Part shown: positions 35,074 through 43,580 of the stretch, in pieces
Layout: each line of letters opens with the position of its first letter
Numbering within the stretch: position 1 is the first letter of the stretch
From: Gemmatimonadaceae bacterium
GTDB lineage: Bacteria; Gemmatimonadota; Gemmatimonadetes; Gemmatimonadales; Gemmatimonadaceae
Assembly (NCBI GenBank): GCA_025934775.1
Contig: JAICWO010000002.1
Span: forward strand, 1-64,000
Direction: 5' to 3'
Length of the DNA stretch: 64,000 nucleotides
Translations under genes and position numbers: made by a program
Notes under the pieces: model-generated
The model's input: only the letters and a program-made list of their open reading frames with translations
What the model was told of the DNA's origin: nothing
Database searches by the model: none

Positions 35074-36107
35074 CCGGACGCCTGCTGTTAGCAGACTTAA
35101 ATGCCAAATCTCGTAACTGGGCGCTGACGCCGGAGGGCGAGCGCCGGCTGCGCGACGAGGCGCCGCCGGGCTGGCGCATCCACTTCGTCCGCGAGACGAC
35201 GAGCTCCGACGGCGACGGGCCGCCGCGCCCCGGCGATGAAGTGACGAACGCCATCCGCGACGCCGAGGTGTACGCGGGATTCGGGATTCCGCGGCCGCTC
35301 TTTCTCGAGGGCGCGCGGCTCCGATGGATCCACTCCGCCGCGGCCGGCGTCGGCAGCGCGCTCTATCCCGAGATGGTCGCCAGCGACGTGCTGTTCACGA
35401 ACTCCGCCGGCATCCACGCCATTCCGATCGCGGAATACGTCGTCGCGGGCGTGCTGCACTTTCTCCGCGGACTCGATTTCGCCATCGACCAGCAGCGCCG
35501 CGCCGAGTGGAGCAAGACGCCGTTCGTCCGCGAGGACGCGGTGCTGCGCGAGATGGACAGCGTGCACGCGCTCGTGGTTGGCGTTGGCGGATTGGGCGGC
35601 GAAACGGCGAAGCGGCTCACGGCGCTGGGCGCGCGGTGCACCGGTGTGCGCCGGCGCGTGAGCGCCGGGGTGCCGGAAGGTTTCGCGCGCGTGGTCGGGC
35701 TCGACGCGCTCGACGCCGAGCTGCCGCACCACGACGTCATCGTCCTCGCCGCGCCGCTCACGGAAGAAACGAATGGCCTGCTCACCGCCGCGCGGCTCGA
35801 TCTGCTTCCGAGATCGGCGATCGTCGTGAACGTCGCGCGCGGCGCGATGCTCGACGAGGACGCCCTCGCCGAACGGATCGCGTCCGGCCGCCTGCGCGGC
35901 GCCGTGCTCGACGTCTTCCGCGAGGAGCCACTGGCGTCGACCAGTCCCCTGTGGCAGCTTCGACAGGTTCTGGTCACGCCGCACGTCTCCCCGGTATCGC
36001 CCGGCCGCTTCTGGCCCCGCCAGCTCGATCTCCTGATCGACAACTGGCACCGGTACGTGAAGGGAGAGCCGTTGAAGAATTTGGTGGACAAGAGCGCTGG
36101 ATACTGA
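35070..36107 (+). CDS. D-isomer-specific 2-hydroxyacid dehydrogenase family protein
   Basis: 345 residues. The NAD-binding turn is VGVGGLGGETA near residue 172; DVIVLAAPLTEETNGLL and VNVARGAMLDEDAL carry the catalytic Arg, and TPHVSP the catalytic His. Substrate unknown. It overlaps the MgtC-like stop by 4 bases. The first codons (35085-35119) are an AT-rich run with two TTA codons. A hairpin repeat follows the gene. Confidence 0.88.
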   Translation: MTGRLLLADLNAKSRNWALTPEGERRLRDEAPPGWRIHFVRETTSSDGDGPPRPGDEVTNAIRDAEVYAGFGIPRPLFLEGARLRWIHSAAAGVGSALYPEMVASDVLFTNSAGIHAIPIAEYVVAGVLHFLRGLDFAIDQQRRAEWSKTPFVREDAVLREMDSVHALVVGVGGLGGETAKRLTALGARCTGVRRRVSAGVPEGFARVVGLDALDAELPHHDVIVLAAPLTEETNGLLTAARLDLLPRSAIVVNVARGAMLDEDALAERIASGRLRGAVLDVFREEPLASTSPLWQLRQVLVTPHVSPVSPGRFWPRQLDLLIDNWHRYVKGEPLKNLVDKSAGY

Positions 36108-36111
36108 ATCC

Positions 36112-36187
36112 GAGAGTGGATAGTGGAGAATGGAGAGTCGATACTGCGCTCTGTCTCCACTCTCTCCTCTCCACTCTCTACTCTCCG
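36112..36187. repeat. Intergenic hairpin repeat (GGAGAGTGGAG family), copy 3
   Basis: GAGAGTGGATAGTGGAGAAT... at 36112-36139 is the left arm; CTCCACTCTCTCC...CTACTCTC at 36155-36186 is the right arm. Pairing is long but imperfect. It fills the gap between the dehydrogenase and pilT and ends 6 bases before the pilT ATG, so the start has no Shine-Dalgarno. Confidence 0.7.
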
Positions 36188-36192
36188 CAGTC

Positions 36193-37386
36193 ATGGAAAA
36201 AATCATCAAGGCAGCCGTCGACCGGGGTGCGTCCGACTTGCACATCAAGGCGGGCGACGTGTTCCGGGCGCGCATTCATGGCGACCTCGTGCCGCTCACG
36301 AAGCAAGCGCTCACGCCGGAGCAGACGCGCGCGATCGCGCTGCACCTGATGCACAACGAGGATGACAAAGCGCGGATCGACAAGATCCTCGACTACGACT
36401 GCTCGTGGGCCGCGGCCGGCATCGGGCGGTTCCGCGTGAACATCATGCGGCAGCGCGGCTCGTTCTCGATCATCATGCGCGTGATTCCGTGGGAGATCCC
36501 GAGCTTCCAGAAGCTCGGCCTGCCGCAGGTGCTCGCGAAAGTCTCCGAAGCCGAGCGCGGCATGGTCCTCGTCACGGGCGTGACGGGCTCGGGGAAGTCG
36601 AGCACCATGGCGGCGATGATCGATCAGATCAACAGCACGGTGAGCGGCCACATTCTCACGCTCGAGAATCCGATCGAGTTCCTGCACAAGGACAAGCAGT
36701 GCTCGGTCACCCAGCGGGAGATCGGCTCGGACACCGAAGATTTCAAGATGGGTCTGCGCGCCGCGCTCCGTCAGGATCCGGACGTGATCATGATCGGCGA
36801 GCTCCGCGACGCCGAGACGATCGATACCGCGCTCAAGGCGGCGGAGACGGGCCACCTCCTCATGTCCACGCTGCACACGCCCGACGCGCAGAGCACGATC
36901 ATGCGCATGATGGCCATGTTCCCGCCCGAAGAGCAGGACGTCGTTCGCATCCGTCTGGCCGAGTCGCTCACCGCCGTGATCTCGCAGCGTCTGCTTCCCA
37001 AAGCCAACGGCAAGGGACGTGCGGTGGCCGCCGAGATCATGATCAACACGCCGTCGATCAAGGACATTATCCTCGAAGGCACGCGCATCGGCGAGATCAA
37101 GGACTTCATCTCCGACGGGCGCGAGCAGTACGGCATGCAGACGTTCGATCAGTGCCTCACCGATCTCGTCACGAGCGGCGAGGTCACCTTCGAGATCGCG
37201 AAGGCGGCGGCGAGCAATCCGTCGGATTTCGAGCTCAAGATGAGAATGTTCTCGCGCTTGTCGCAGACGGTGAAAGCATCGGACATCCCCTCGGACGCGG
37301 AGCTGGCGGCCCAGGCGCAGCCTCAGGAAACGCCGGCGAACGATCTGGGCATCCAGATGGGCGGCCTCGACTTCCTCGGACAATGA
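36193..37386 (+). CDS. pilT: Type IV pilus retraction ATPase PilT-like
   Basis: 397 residues. MEKIIKAAVDRGASDLHIKAGD is the PilT N-terminal domain; Walker A GVTGSGKSS lies near 129-137, the Asp box in HILTLENPIEF, and the Walker B region GLRAALRQDPDVIMIGE. AIRNLI-type retraction motif is replaced by AAASNPSDF. Powers pilus retraction or twitching in relatives; no other pil genes are in the window. The stop overlaps the next start (ATGA). ATG at 36193; an earlier in-frame ATG lies in the repeat. Confidence 0.92.
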   Translation: MEKIIKAAVDRGASDLHIKAGDVFRARIHGDLVPLTKQALTPEQTRAIALHLMHNEDDKARIDKILDYDCSWAAAGIGRFRVNIMRQRGSFSIIMRVIPWEIPSFQKLGLPQVLAKVSEAERGMVLVTGVTGSGKSSTMAAMIDQINSTVSGHILTLENPIEFLHKDKQCSVTQREIGSDTEDFKMGLRAALRQDPDVIMIGELRDAETIDTALKAAETGHLLMSTLHTPDAQSTIMRMMAMFPPEEQDVVRIRLAESLTAVISQRLLPKANGKGRAVAAEIMINTPSIKDIILEGTRIGEIKDFISDGREQYGMQTFDQCLTDLVTSGEVTFEIAKAAASNPSDFELKMRMFSRLSQTVKASDIPSDAELAAQAQPQETPANDLGIQMGGLDFLGQ

Positions 37387-38285
37387 CCAAGCAACTCGGC
37401 GGCGTGCTCGGACCGCTCGTCACGACCTTTTATCGACAGACCGGCGAATTGGACGTCGCATCGTTCGCCGCGAACGTGCGCGCGCATCTCGCGGCGGGGC
37501 TGCACGGCGTCGTCGTCACCGGATCGACCGGCGAAGCGGCGTTGCTCGACGCGGACGAGCGCTCGTCGCTCGTCGACGCGGCGCGCGAGATGGTGTCGCA
37601 CGAGCAGTGGCTGATCGTCGGCACGGGCGCGGAGTCGACACGCACCTGCCTGCAGCTCACGCGCCAGGCGGCGCATCGCGGCGCTGACGCGGTGCTCGTG
37701 GTCGCGCCGCACTACTACGGCGCGGCGATGACCGCCGAGGCGCTGATGCAGCACTACTGGCGCATCGCGGAAGAGAGCCCCGTGCCCGTAGTGCTGTACA
37801 ACATTCCGAAATACATGCACTACGCGCTCGCGCCGCAGCTCGTCGCCGAGCTGGCGACGCACCCGAACGTGATCGGGATCAAGGACAGCTCGGGGAATCG
37901 CGAGCTGCTCGCGTCGTACCTGAACGTGCAGTCGAACAGCTTCGCGGTGCTCGACGGCAACGCGCAGCTCTTCCAGGCCGCGATGCAGATGGGCGCGCGC
38001 GGCGGGATCATTGCCGCCGGATTGTTCGCGCCGCAGGTGACGCTCGACGTGTACGAGGGCACGCGGAACGGCGATACCGCGCTCGCGGACGCGGCGCAGG
38101 CGCGGCTCACGCCGCTCGGCAAGACGATCGTCGGCGAGCTGGGAGTGGCCGGGGTGAAGGCGGCGTTGGACCGCGTGGGCCTCGTCGGCGGGCCGGTGCG
38201 CTCGCCGCTCACGCCGCTCGGCGCGGAGCAGCTCGCGTCGGTCGACGCGCTGCTGCGCGACGCGGAGCTCGCGACGGCGGCCTGA
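37383..38285 (+). CDS. Dihydrodipicolinate synthase / N-acetylneuraminate lyase family aldolase
   Basis: 300 residues, TIM-barrel class I aldolase. GVVVTGSTGEAALLDADER is the pyruvate-carboxylate binding region (usual GTTGE as GSTGE), YYGAAMT and LYNIPKYMHYAL carry the Tyr, and GIKDSSGN the Schiff-base Lys near 165. Either lysine synthesis or a sugar-acid aldolase; family alone cannot decide. It overlaps pilT by 4 bases and the M28 gene by one. Confidence 0.88.
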   Translation: MTKQLGGVLGPLVTTFYRQTGELDVASFAANVRAHLAAGLHGVVVTGSTGEAALLDADERSSLVDAAREMVSHEQWLIVGTGAESTRTCLQLTRQAAHRGADAVLVVAPHYYGAAMTAEALMQHYWRIAEESPVPVVLYNIPKYMHYALAPQLVAELATHPNVIGIKDSSGNRELLASYLNVQSNSFAVLDGNAQLFQAAMQMGARGGIIAAGLFAPQVTLDVYEGTRNGDTALADAAQARLTPLGKTIVGELGVAGVKAALDRVGLVGGPVRSPLTPLGAEQLASVDALLRDAELATAA

Positions 38286-39352
38286 TGTTCGCGGCGGCGC
38301 ATCTCGCCCGCATCGGCGCGGCGGGGCGCCCCGCCGGGAGCGCGACGGCCGACGAGGCACGGCGCTACTGCGCCGCGATCCTGAACGAGAGCGGCTTTCT
38401 CGTACTAGAACAGGTATTCGAGTACTCGAAAGTCACCGGCGCGTGGGCGCCGCCCGCCGCCGGGCTCGCGGCCGGCATCATCGCCACCGCGCTCGCCGCC
38501 TCGGGCGTGCCGCGCTCCGAGCCGCACTGGATCGCGCTCGCCCTCGGCGCGCTGCTCGTCGTGGGGATCGGCTTCGCGCAGCTCGGCCGCCGCGGCGTCC
38601 TCGGCTTCCCGCTCATGCGCCGCCGCGGCGTCAACCTCCAGGCCACCCGCGACGGCGACGATCCCAAGGTCTGGCTCGTGGCGCACCTCGACTCCAAGTG
38701 GCAGCCCGTGTCGATGATCGCGCGCGTCGCGGGCGTGGTGCTCGCCGCGCTCGGCCTCGTGACGCTCCTGGTGGTCGGCGCGTTGAGTCCCACGGCCCCA
38801 CTCTGGATTCCGCTCGTCGTCACATGGCTCGGCGCGATGCCGCTCGTGCTCTCCGTGGTCGGGGACCGGAACGCCGGCGCCCTCGACAACGCCAGCGGGG
38901 TCGCCGCGGTGCTCGGCGCCGCGGAGCGCATGTCGCGCGACGCCAATGTCGGGATCGTGATCACCGACGCCGAGGAGCTCGCGCTTGCCGGCGCTCGCGC
39001 ATGGGCGCTCTGCCGGAAACCGGCGATCGCCATCAACTGCGACAGCATCGACGACGACGGCCAGCTCGTCGTGATGTTCACGCGCTCGCGTCCACGACTG
39101 CTCGTGTCGCACCTGTCGGACGCGGCGTCGGCCGCCGGCACACGTGTCCGCGTGAGCCGCCTCATCCCCGGCATTCTCACCGACAGCGTGGCGCTGGCCG
39201 ACGCGGGTTGGGAGACGGTGACACTCAGCCGGGGCAATCTCCGTACGCTTCAGAGGATACACACGTCGAGAGATACGCTCAGCGAGCTCCGCGGCACGGG
39301 GATCGCGATGGCGGCGCAGATCCTCGCACGGGTCGCCACGGAGCTCGCCTGA
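38285..39352 (+). CDS. Membrane-embedded M28-like peptidase
   Basis: 355 residues. Metal ligands follow the M28 order: HLDSKW (His, Asp), LDNASG (Asp), TDAEELALAGA (Glu-Glu), INCDSIDD (Asp) and RIHTSRDT (His). Four hydrophobic helices (two at about 50-100, two at about 140-190) anchor it in the membrane, with the active site split around them. Start overlaps the previous stop. Rare-codon patches at 38400-38420 and 39246-39275. Confidence 0.8.
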   Translation: MFAAAHLARIGAAGRPAGSATADEARRYCAAILNESGFLVLEQVFEYSKVTGAWAPPAAGLAAGIIATALAASGVPRSEPHWIALALGALLVVGIGFAQLGRRGVLGFPLMRRRGVNLQATRDGDDPKVWLVAHLDSKWQPVSMIARVAGVVLAALGLVTLLVVGALSPTAPLWIPLVVTWLGAMPLVLSVVGDRNAGALDNASGVAAVLGAAERMSRDANVGIVITDAEELALAGARAWALCRKPAIAINCDSIDDDGQLVVMFTRSRPRLLVSHLSDAASAAGTRVRVSRLIPGILTDSVALADAGWETVTLSRGNLRTLQRIHTSRDTLSELRGTGIAMAAQILARVATELA

Positions 39353-39841
39353 ATGCAAGCCATTCTGCTCATCGCCGCGGTCGCGCTCGGACTGATCATG
39401 ATCCCCTTCGGCATGCCGGGGACCTTGGTCATCTTCGCCGGCGCGTTGTGCTATCACCTGCTCGTGCCAGGCGGCGGGATCGGGCTCCTCACCGTGATCG
39501 CGATGGGGATCATGATGGCGATCGCGGAAGGGCTCGAGTGGGTGCTCACCGCGCGCTTTACCAGGCGCTACGGCGGCTCGCGGCGAGCGGGGTGGGGGGC
39601 CGTGATCGGCGGCATGATCGGCGCATTCCTCGGCGTGCCGGTACCCGTCGTCGGCTCGATCGTCGGCGCATTCGTTGGAGCGTTCGTCGGCGCGTTCGTG
39701 TTCGAGTGGAGCCGAGCCGGCGAGCATCGGACGGCCACGCGCGTTGCGTGGGGAGCATTCCTGGGACGGGTCGCCGCGGCGGCGATCAAAGTCGCAATCG
39801 GCCTCGCGATGGCCGTGTGGATAATCGTCGCGCTACTCTAG
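39353..39841 (+). CDS. DUF456 family membrane protein
   Basis: 162 residues with four to five helices: PFGMPGTLVIFAGALCYHLL, then LTVIAMGIMMAIAEGLEWVLTA, and the Gly-rich GAVIGGMIGAFLGVPVPVVGSIVGAFVGAFVGAF. Matches DUF456 in size and pattern. It starts one base after the M28 stop. Confidence 0.85.
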   Translation: MQAILLIAAVALGLIMIPFGMPGTLVIFAGALCYHLLVPGGGIGLLTVIAMGIMMAIAEGLEWVLTARFTRRYGGSRRAGWGAVIGGMIGAFLGVPVPVVGSIVGAFVGAFVGAFVFEWSRAGEHRTATRVAWGAFLGRVAAAAIKVAIGLAMAVWIIVALL

Positions 39842-39852
39842 CGGGAGACTGT

Positions 39853-40119
39853 ATGAAGAAAGACGATGTCGTTCGTGAAATCGACGAAGCCGGGCTCAAG
39901 ATTAACGACCTCTACGCCCGCGCGTGGAACACCGCGTTCAACCCGACGGAGCACGGCTGGGGACCGAGCGTCGCGAGCGCGGTCGCGATTCCGGTGCTGA
40001 GCTTCGCATCGATCGGACAGTTCGTGAGCTCCGCGGTCGTGAAGCAGGTTTCGCCGAGCGTGTTCGACGCGATCTCGAATCTCGGCGGGAAGAAGCCGGA
40101 CAGCGGGGACGGAGCCTGA
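39853..40119 (+). CDS. Hypothetical protein, 88 residues
   Basis: ATG at 39853 with a nearby GGGAGA. MKKDDVVREIDEAGLKINDLYARAWN, then a hydrophobic central part (VASAVAIPVLSFASIGQFVSSAV) and a charged end. No family recognised. It is followed by a clear terminator, marking the end of the pilT-to-DUF456 unit. Confidence 0.65.
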   Translation: MKKDDVVREIDEAGLKINDLYARAWNTAFNPTEHGWGPSVASAVAIPVLSFASIGQFVSSAVVKQVSPSVFDAISNLGGKKPDSGDGA

Positions 40120-40176
40120 GCACGCTCCGCGCTCCGTTCTGTTGACTCGCCTCCCCGAGCGGGTAGATTCAAACAA

Positions 40177-40210
40177 CGCCCCGGGCAAACCCGCGGGGCG
40201 TATTTTTTTT
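40177..40210 (+). terminator. Rho-independent terminator
   Basis: CGCCCCGGG (40177-40185) pairs with CCC..GGGGCG (40190-40200, two bases bulged) around a CAAA loop and is followed by TATTTTTTTT. It closes the upstream unit before purA. Confidence 0.9.
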
Positions 40211-40240
40211 GCCCCTGAACTGCTGCCGTTCGTCCGCGCG

Positions 40241-40267
40241 ATTCTCCACTTCCACTCTCGACTCTCG
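40241..40267. repeat. One arm of the GGAGAGTGGAG family before purA
   Basis: ATTCTCCACTTCCACTCTCG then ACTCTCG resembles the right arms at 3367-3391, 7462-7482 and 36155-36186. No matching left arm is seen. The purA GTG starts at its last G, so the leader has no Shine-Dalgarno. Confidence 0.5.
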
Positions 40268-41547
40268 TGTTCAGCCAAACCAATCGAACGGTCGTCGTCG
40301 TTGGCGCGCAGTGGGGTGACGAGGGCAAAGGCAAGCTCGTGGACGTGCTGGCCGAGAGCGCCGATTGGGTGGTGCGCTATCAGGGCGGCGCGAACGCCGG
40401 ACACACGGTGGTGCTGGGCGATCATTCGTTCATCCTGCACCAGATTCCGAGCGGCATTCTGCACGAGGGCGTGCGCTGCGCGATCGGCAACGGCGTCGTG
40501 CTCGATCCTGACACGCTGTTCACCGAGATCGACGGGCTGGTGAAGGACGGCTTCGACGTCGAGGGCCGGCTTTACGTGAGCGATCGCGCGCACTTGGTGC
40601 TACCGTACCACAAGGCCATCGACGGCGAGAGCTCGCATTCACTCTCGCTCGGTACGACGGGCCGCGGGATCGGGCCGGCGTACGAAGACAAGATCGCGCG
40701 GCGCGGCGTGCGTGTGCTCGACCTGCGCCATGCGGACCGGCTGCGTGAGCTGGTAACGAGCGGCGTCGAGCGCGCGAACGCGCAGCTTGCCGCGTTCGGG
40801 AGCGAGACGCGGTGCGATGCGGACGATGTGCTCGCGACGCTGCACCGGCTGAAAGACCGATTGCTGCCGCTCGCCGAAGATGTCGGACTGATGGTCTATC
40901 GTGCGCAGAAGAGCGGCGCGGCGGTGCTCCTCGAGGGCGCGCAAGGCTCGCTGCTCGACGTGGACCACGGGACGTATCCGTTCGTGACGTCGAGCAGCAC
41001 GACCTCCGGCGGCGCGGCGACGGGCGTGGGCATTCCGCCCACATCGATCAATGCCGTGCTGGGCGTCGTCAAAGCGTACACGACGCGTGTCGGCACTGGC
41101 CCGCTCCCGACGGAGATGGACGACGCGATGGGCGAGCGGGTGCGCTCGTTAGGCAACGAGTTCGGCGCAACCACGGGCCGCGCGCGTCGCTGCGGCTGGT
41201 TCGACGCGGTCGTGGTCCGCTACGCGTCTCGCATCAACGGCCTCACCGACGTCGCCGTGACCAAGCTCGACGTCCTCGATACGCTCGACCGCCTCGCGAT
41301 CTGCACCGGCTACGAATACGAGGGGGAGATCCACACCGAGTTCCCGGCCGACATCACCGCGGTCGATCGCGTCGTGCCGCAGTACGAGTGGCTCGACGGC
41401 TGGCAGACGAGCACCGCCGGCGCGCGCCGCCTCGAGGATCTCCCCTCGCAAGCGCGGCGCTATCTCGATCGCATGCAGGAGTTGATCGGCACCCGCATCA
41501 CGTACGTGAGCGTGGGTACGCGGCGGGACCAGATCATTGGCCTCTAA
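40267..41547 (+). CDS. purA: Adenylosuccinate synthetase
   Basis: 426 residues; makes adenylosuccinate from IMP and Asp using GTP. The signature GDEGKGK lies at 17-23 in VVVGAQWGDEGKGKLVD; GNGVVLDP, GRGIGPAYEDK and TTGRARRCGWFD follow in order. The GTG at 40267 is used; no better start exists because conserved sequence begins at residue 8. It is preceded by the terminator and the repeat arm. Confidence 0.96.
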   Translation: MFSQTNRTVVVVGAQWGDEGKGKLVDVLAESADWVVRYQGGANAGHTVVLGDHSFILHQIPSGILHEGVRCAIGNGVVLDPDTLFTEIDGLVKDGFDVEGRLYVSDRAHLVLPYHKAIDGESSHSLSLGTTGRGIGPAYEDKIARRGVRVLDLRHADRLRELVTSGVERANAQLAAFGSETRCDADDVLATLHRLKDRLLPLAEDVGLMVYRAQKSGAAVLLEGAQGSLLDVDHGTYPFVTSSSTTSGGAATGVGIPPTSINAVLGVVKAYTTRVGTGPLPTEMDDAMGERVRSLGNEFGATTGRARRCGWFDAVVVRYASRINGLTDVAVTKLDVLDTLDRLAICTGYEYEGEIHTEFPADITAVDRVVPQYEWLDGWQTSTAGARRLEDLPSQARRYLDRMQELIGTRITYVSVGTRRDQIIGL

Positions 41548-41551
41548 TGGT

Positions 41552-41737
41552 GTCATCCCGAGCGGAGCCGCGAAGCGGATCGAGCTCTGTGTCATCCCGA
41601 GCGGAGCCGCGAAGCGGCGGAGTCGAGGGATCTGGGCTCGTTGCGCCACGCGCCCAGATCCCTCGACTCGTTCGCTCCGCTCACTCGCTCGGGATGACAT
41701 TGTGGGGGAGTCACACCGCTCACTCGCTCGGGATGCC
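41552..41737. repeat. Cluster of four GTCATCCCGAG-family repeat units
   Basis: Two direct units start GTCATCCCGAGCGGAGCCGC at 41552 and 41591; two inverted units end CGCTCGGGATGAC at 41698 and CGCTCGGGATGCC at 41737. The second and third make a long hairpin: GAGTCGAGGGATCTGGGC (41620-41637) with its exact complement at 41652-41669, plus GTCATCCCGAGCG with CGCTCGGGATGAC. It fills the whole gap between purA and the reductase gene and shares its words with 500-590. Confidence 0.8.
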
Positions 41738-41746
41738 GGCTAGCAC

Positions 41747-42757
41747 ATGCTCGACCTCCTGATCATCGGCGCCGGGCCGTGCGGGCTCGCGGCCGCGATC
41801 TCGGCGCAGAAGGCCGGTCTTTCCGCGCTCGTGATCGACGGCGGAGTCGTGTGCAGCACGATCACGCACTATCCCACCTACATGCGCTTCTTCTCGACCG
41901 CCGAGAAGCTCGCCCTGGGCGGGCTGCCGTTCGTGGTCGCGGCGGAGAAGCCGGCGCGCCGCGATGCGCTCGCGTACTACCGGGCCGTCGTCATGCATTT
42001 TGATATACCAGTTCGTCAATATGAGCACGTGAACGTCATCGAGCACGTCGCGGACGGCTTCCGCGTCCGCTCGTCGAGCCGCAACCATGGCGAACGCGTC
42101 ACCGAAGCGAAGCACGTGGTCGTCGCGACCGGCTACTTCGGCTCGCCGAACTACCTGCGCGTTCCGGGCGAAGATCTGCCGCACGTCACGCACGTCTACC
42201 GGGAAGGCCATGAAGGCTTCGATCAGACCGTGATCGTAGTCGGCGGCGGAAACTCGGCCGCCGAGGCGGCGCTCGATCTCTGGCGCTCCGGTGCGCGCGT
42301 GACGCTCGTGCACTTCGGGCCCACGTTCGACAAGAAGATCAAGCCGTGGGTGCTTCCCGATTTTCTGAACCGTGAGAAGGAAGGCAGCATCGCGGCGAAG
42401 TGGGACAGCCGCGTGACGCGCATCGAGCGCGACGCGGTGTACATCGCATCGCCGAACGGCGAGGAGCGCCTCGACGCCGATCAGGTCTACGTCATGACGG
42501 GCTTCGCGCCGAACACCGATTTGCTCGCGTCAGCCGGCGTCCCGATCGACGGGGTGACGGGCATCCCGCGGCACGACCCCGACACGCTGGAGACGAGCGT
42601 GCCCGGATTGTTCATCGCGGGCGTGGTCGTGGCGGGCTTCGATGCGAACAAGGTGTTCATCGAGAACGGGCGCTATCACGGCGATAAGATCGTCGCGTGC
42701 ATCCTCGGTGCGTCCGTGCCGCCGGAGCCGAAGCTCAGCGCGGAGCTGGATACCTAG
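41747..42757 (+). CDS. ypdA: YpdA-family FAD/NAD(P) oxidoreductase (putative bacillithiol disulfide reductase)
   Basis: 336 residues. First dinucleotide site GAGPCG at 8-13, second VVGGGNSAAEAAL near 165. YFGSPNYLRVPGEDLPHVTHVYREGH and the lack of a redox CXXC distinguish it from thioredoxin reductase and match YpdA/Bdr, which reduces bacillithiol disulfide. No other bacillithiol genes are here. An AT-rich patch at 41996-42025 encodes HFDIPVRQYE. Confidence 0.87.
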   Translation: MLDLLIIGAGPCGLAAAISAQKAGLSALVIDGGVVCSTITHYPTYMRFFSTAEKLALGGLPFVVAAEKPARRDALAYYRAVVMHFDIPVRQYEHVNVIEHVADGFRVRSSSRNHGERVTEAKHVVVATGYFGSPNYLRVPGEDLPHVTHVYREGHEGFDQTVIVVGGGNSAAEAALDLWRSGARVTLVHFGPTFDKKIKPWVLPDFLNREKEGSIAAKWDSRVTRIERDAVYIASPNGEERLDADQVYVMTGFAPNTDLLASAGVPIDGVTGIPRHDPDTLETSVPGLFIAGVVVAGFDANKVFIENGRYHGDKIVACILGASVPPEPKLSAELDT

Positions 42758-42764
42758 CCCGCGC

Positions 42765-43172
42765 TCAATCGAGCAGCGTGAACCCTGCTGTCTCGAAGTG
42801 CTGGTCGAATGCGAATGCGGTGGTGATGCGCTCGCGCCGCATCACCTCGAAGCTCACCGCGTCGGCGAGCGAGAAGCGCTGATCGGCGAAGCGCACCATC
42901 CACCGCGCGACCGCGTCCCGCGCGAATTCCGCGCTCACCTCGCGCCACTCATGGACCGGGTCGTCGAGGAGCACCGACACGGCGCGCCGCGCTTCATGCG
43001 GGCCGCGCACATACAGCACGCGGGCGTGAAACTCGGCGAGCACCAGGGTCGTGCTCGTGTATCGAACCCCGGACGCGGCGCCCGCGCGCGCGATGCGGAC
43101 GGCGCGCGGGTGCCACTGGTCGCGTCCGTTCGCGAGCGCGAGGAGCGCGCTCGTGTCAGCGAGGACGCGCAC
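42765..43172 (-). CDS. vapC: PIN-domain ribonuclease toxin (VapC-like)
   Basis: 135 residues from the GTG at 43172: VRVLADTSALLALANGRDQWH has the first acidic residue, LVLAEFHAR the Glu, and RFSLADAVSFEVM the Asp of the PIN site, ending FDQHFETAGF. It would cut RNA. The start lies inside the end of the antitoxin gene (17-base overlap), the usual coupling in type II systems. Longer frames to 43574 are shadows of the antitoxin gene. Confidence 0.88.
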   Translation of the reverse strand: MRVLADTSALLALANGRDQWHPRAVRIARAGAASGVRYTSTTLVLAEFHARVLYVRGPHEARRAVSVLLDDPVHEWREVSAEFARDAVARWMVRFADQRFSLADAVSFEVMRRERITTAFAFDQHFETAGFTLLD

Positions 43173-43518
43173 GCGTTCCGCGCTTTTTCGATGTTGCAGA
43201 CGCACTCTCGGCCGCGGTAGGCGTTCCCGTCTCCTCGGCGACCCGGCGGCGCAGCGCCTTGCCGCCATACAGATAGTCGTCGGAGTGCTCGGAGTAATCC
43301 GACGGACCGTCGAACTCCCCCGCGGTGGCGATGAGCGCGTCGAACGCCGAGCGGCTCTTGGTTCCGCTCGTCTGCGCGGCGAGCGCCCATAATCCGCGCC
43401 GAAATAATTCGGTGCGGGAGAGTCCCGTGCTCGAGGCCAGATTCTCGAGGAGCTCGCGATCGCGAGCCTCGAGATACACGACGACCTGCTCGCGGACGCG
43501 CTTTGAGGGAGCGGGCAT
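43156..43518 (-). CDS. vapB: Ribbon-helix-helix antitoxin (VapB/CopG-like)
   Basis: 120 residues from the ATG at 43518. KRVREQVVVYLEARDRELLENLASSTGLSRTELFRRGLWAL is the RHH DNA-binding unit at about 6-47; the acidic middle (DGPSDYSEHSDDYLYGG) likely blocks the PIN site. An alternative ATG at 43554 lies within the operator palindrome and is less likely. The gene is promoter-proximal to vapC. Confidence 0.85.
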   Translation of the reverse strand: MPAPSKRVREQVVVYLEARDRELLENLASSTGLSRTELFRRGLWALAAQTSGTKSRSAFDALIATAGEFDGPSDYSEHSDDYLYGGKALRRRVAEETGTPTAAESASATSKKRGTRARPR

Positions 43519-43535
43519 GTGATCCACCAGTTCAG

Positions 43536-43554
43536 ATGCATGTATATCATGCAT
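43536..43554 (-). promoter_or_regulatory. Palindromic operator of the toxin-antitoxin pair
   Basis: ATGCATG (43536-43542), a 5-base TATAT spacer and CATGCAT (43548-43554) form a perfect 7-bp-arm palindrome just upstream of the antitoxin start and over the -10 region. It is the expected binding site for the RHH antitoxin or the complex. Confidence 0.7.
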
Positions 43555-43574
43555 GCTCTGGAGACTATTGTCAA
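43546..43574 (-). promoter_or_regulatory. Promoter of the toxin-antitoxin pair
   Basis: On the minus strand a consensus -35 TTGACA (43574-43569) is followed by exactly 17 bases and a -10 CATGAT (43551-43546, 4 of 6 matches). The -10 overlaps the operator palindrome, so autorepression is expected. Confidence 0.7.
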
Positions 43575-43580
43575 GTACTA

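Noticed and set aside
40141-40266. Riboswitch or attenuator upstream of purA
   Set aside because: The hairpin with T-run is a simple terminator for the upstream gene; no alternative antiterminator or known purine riboswitch core was seen.
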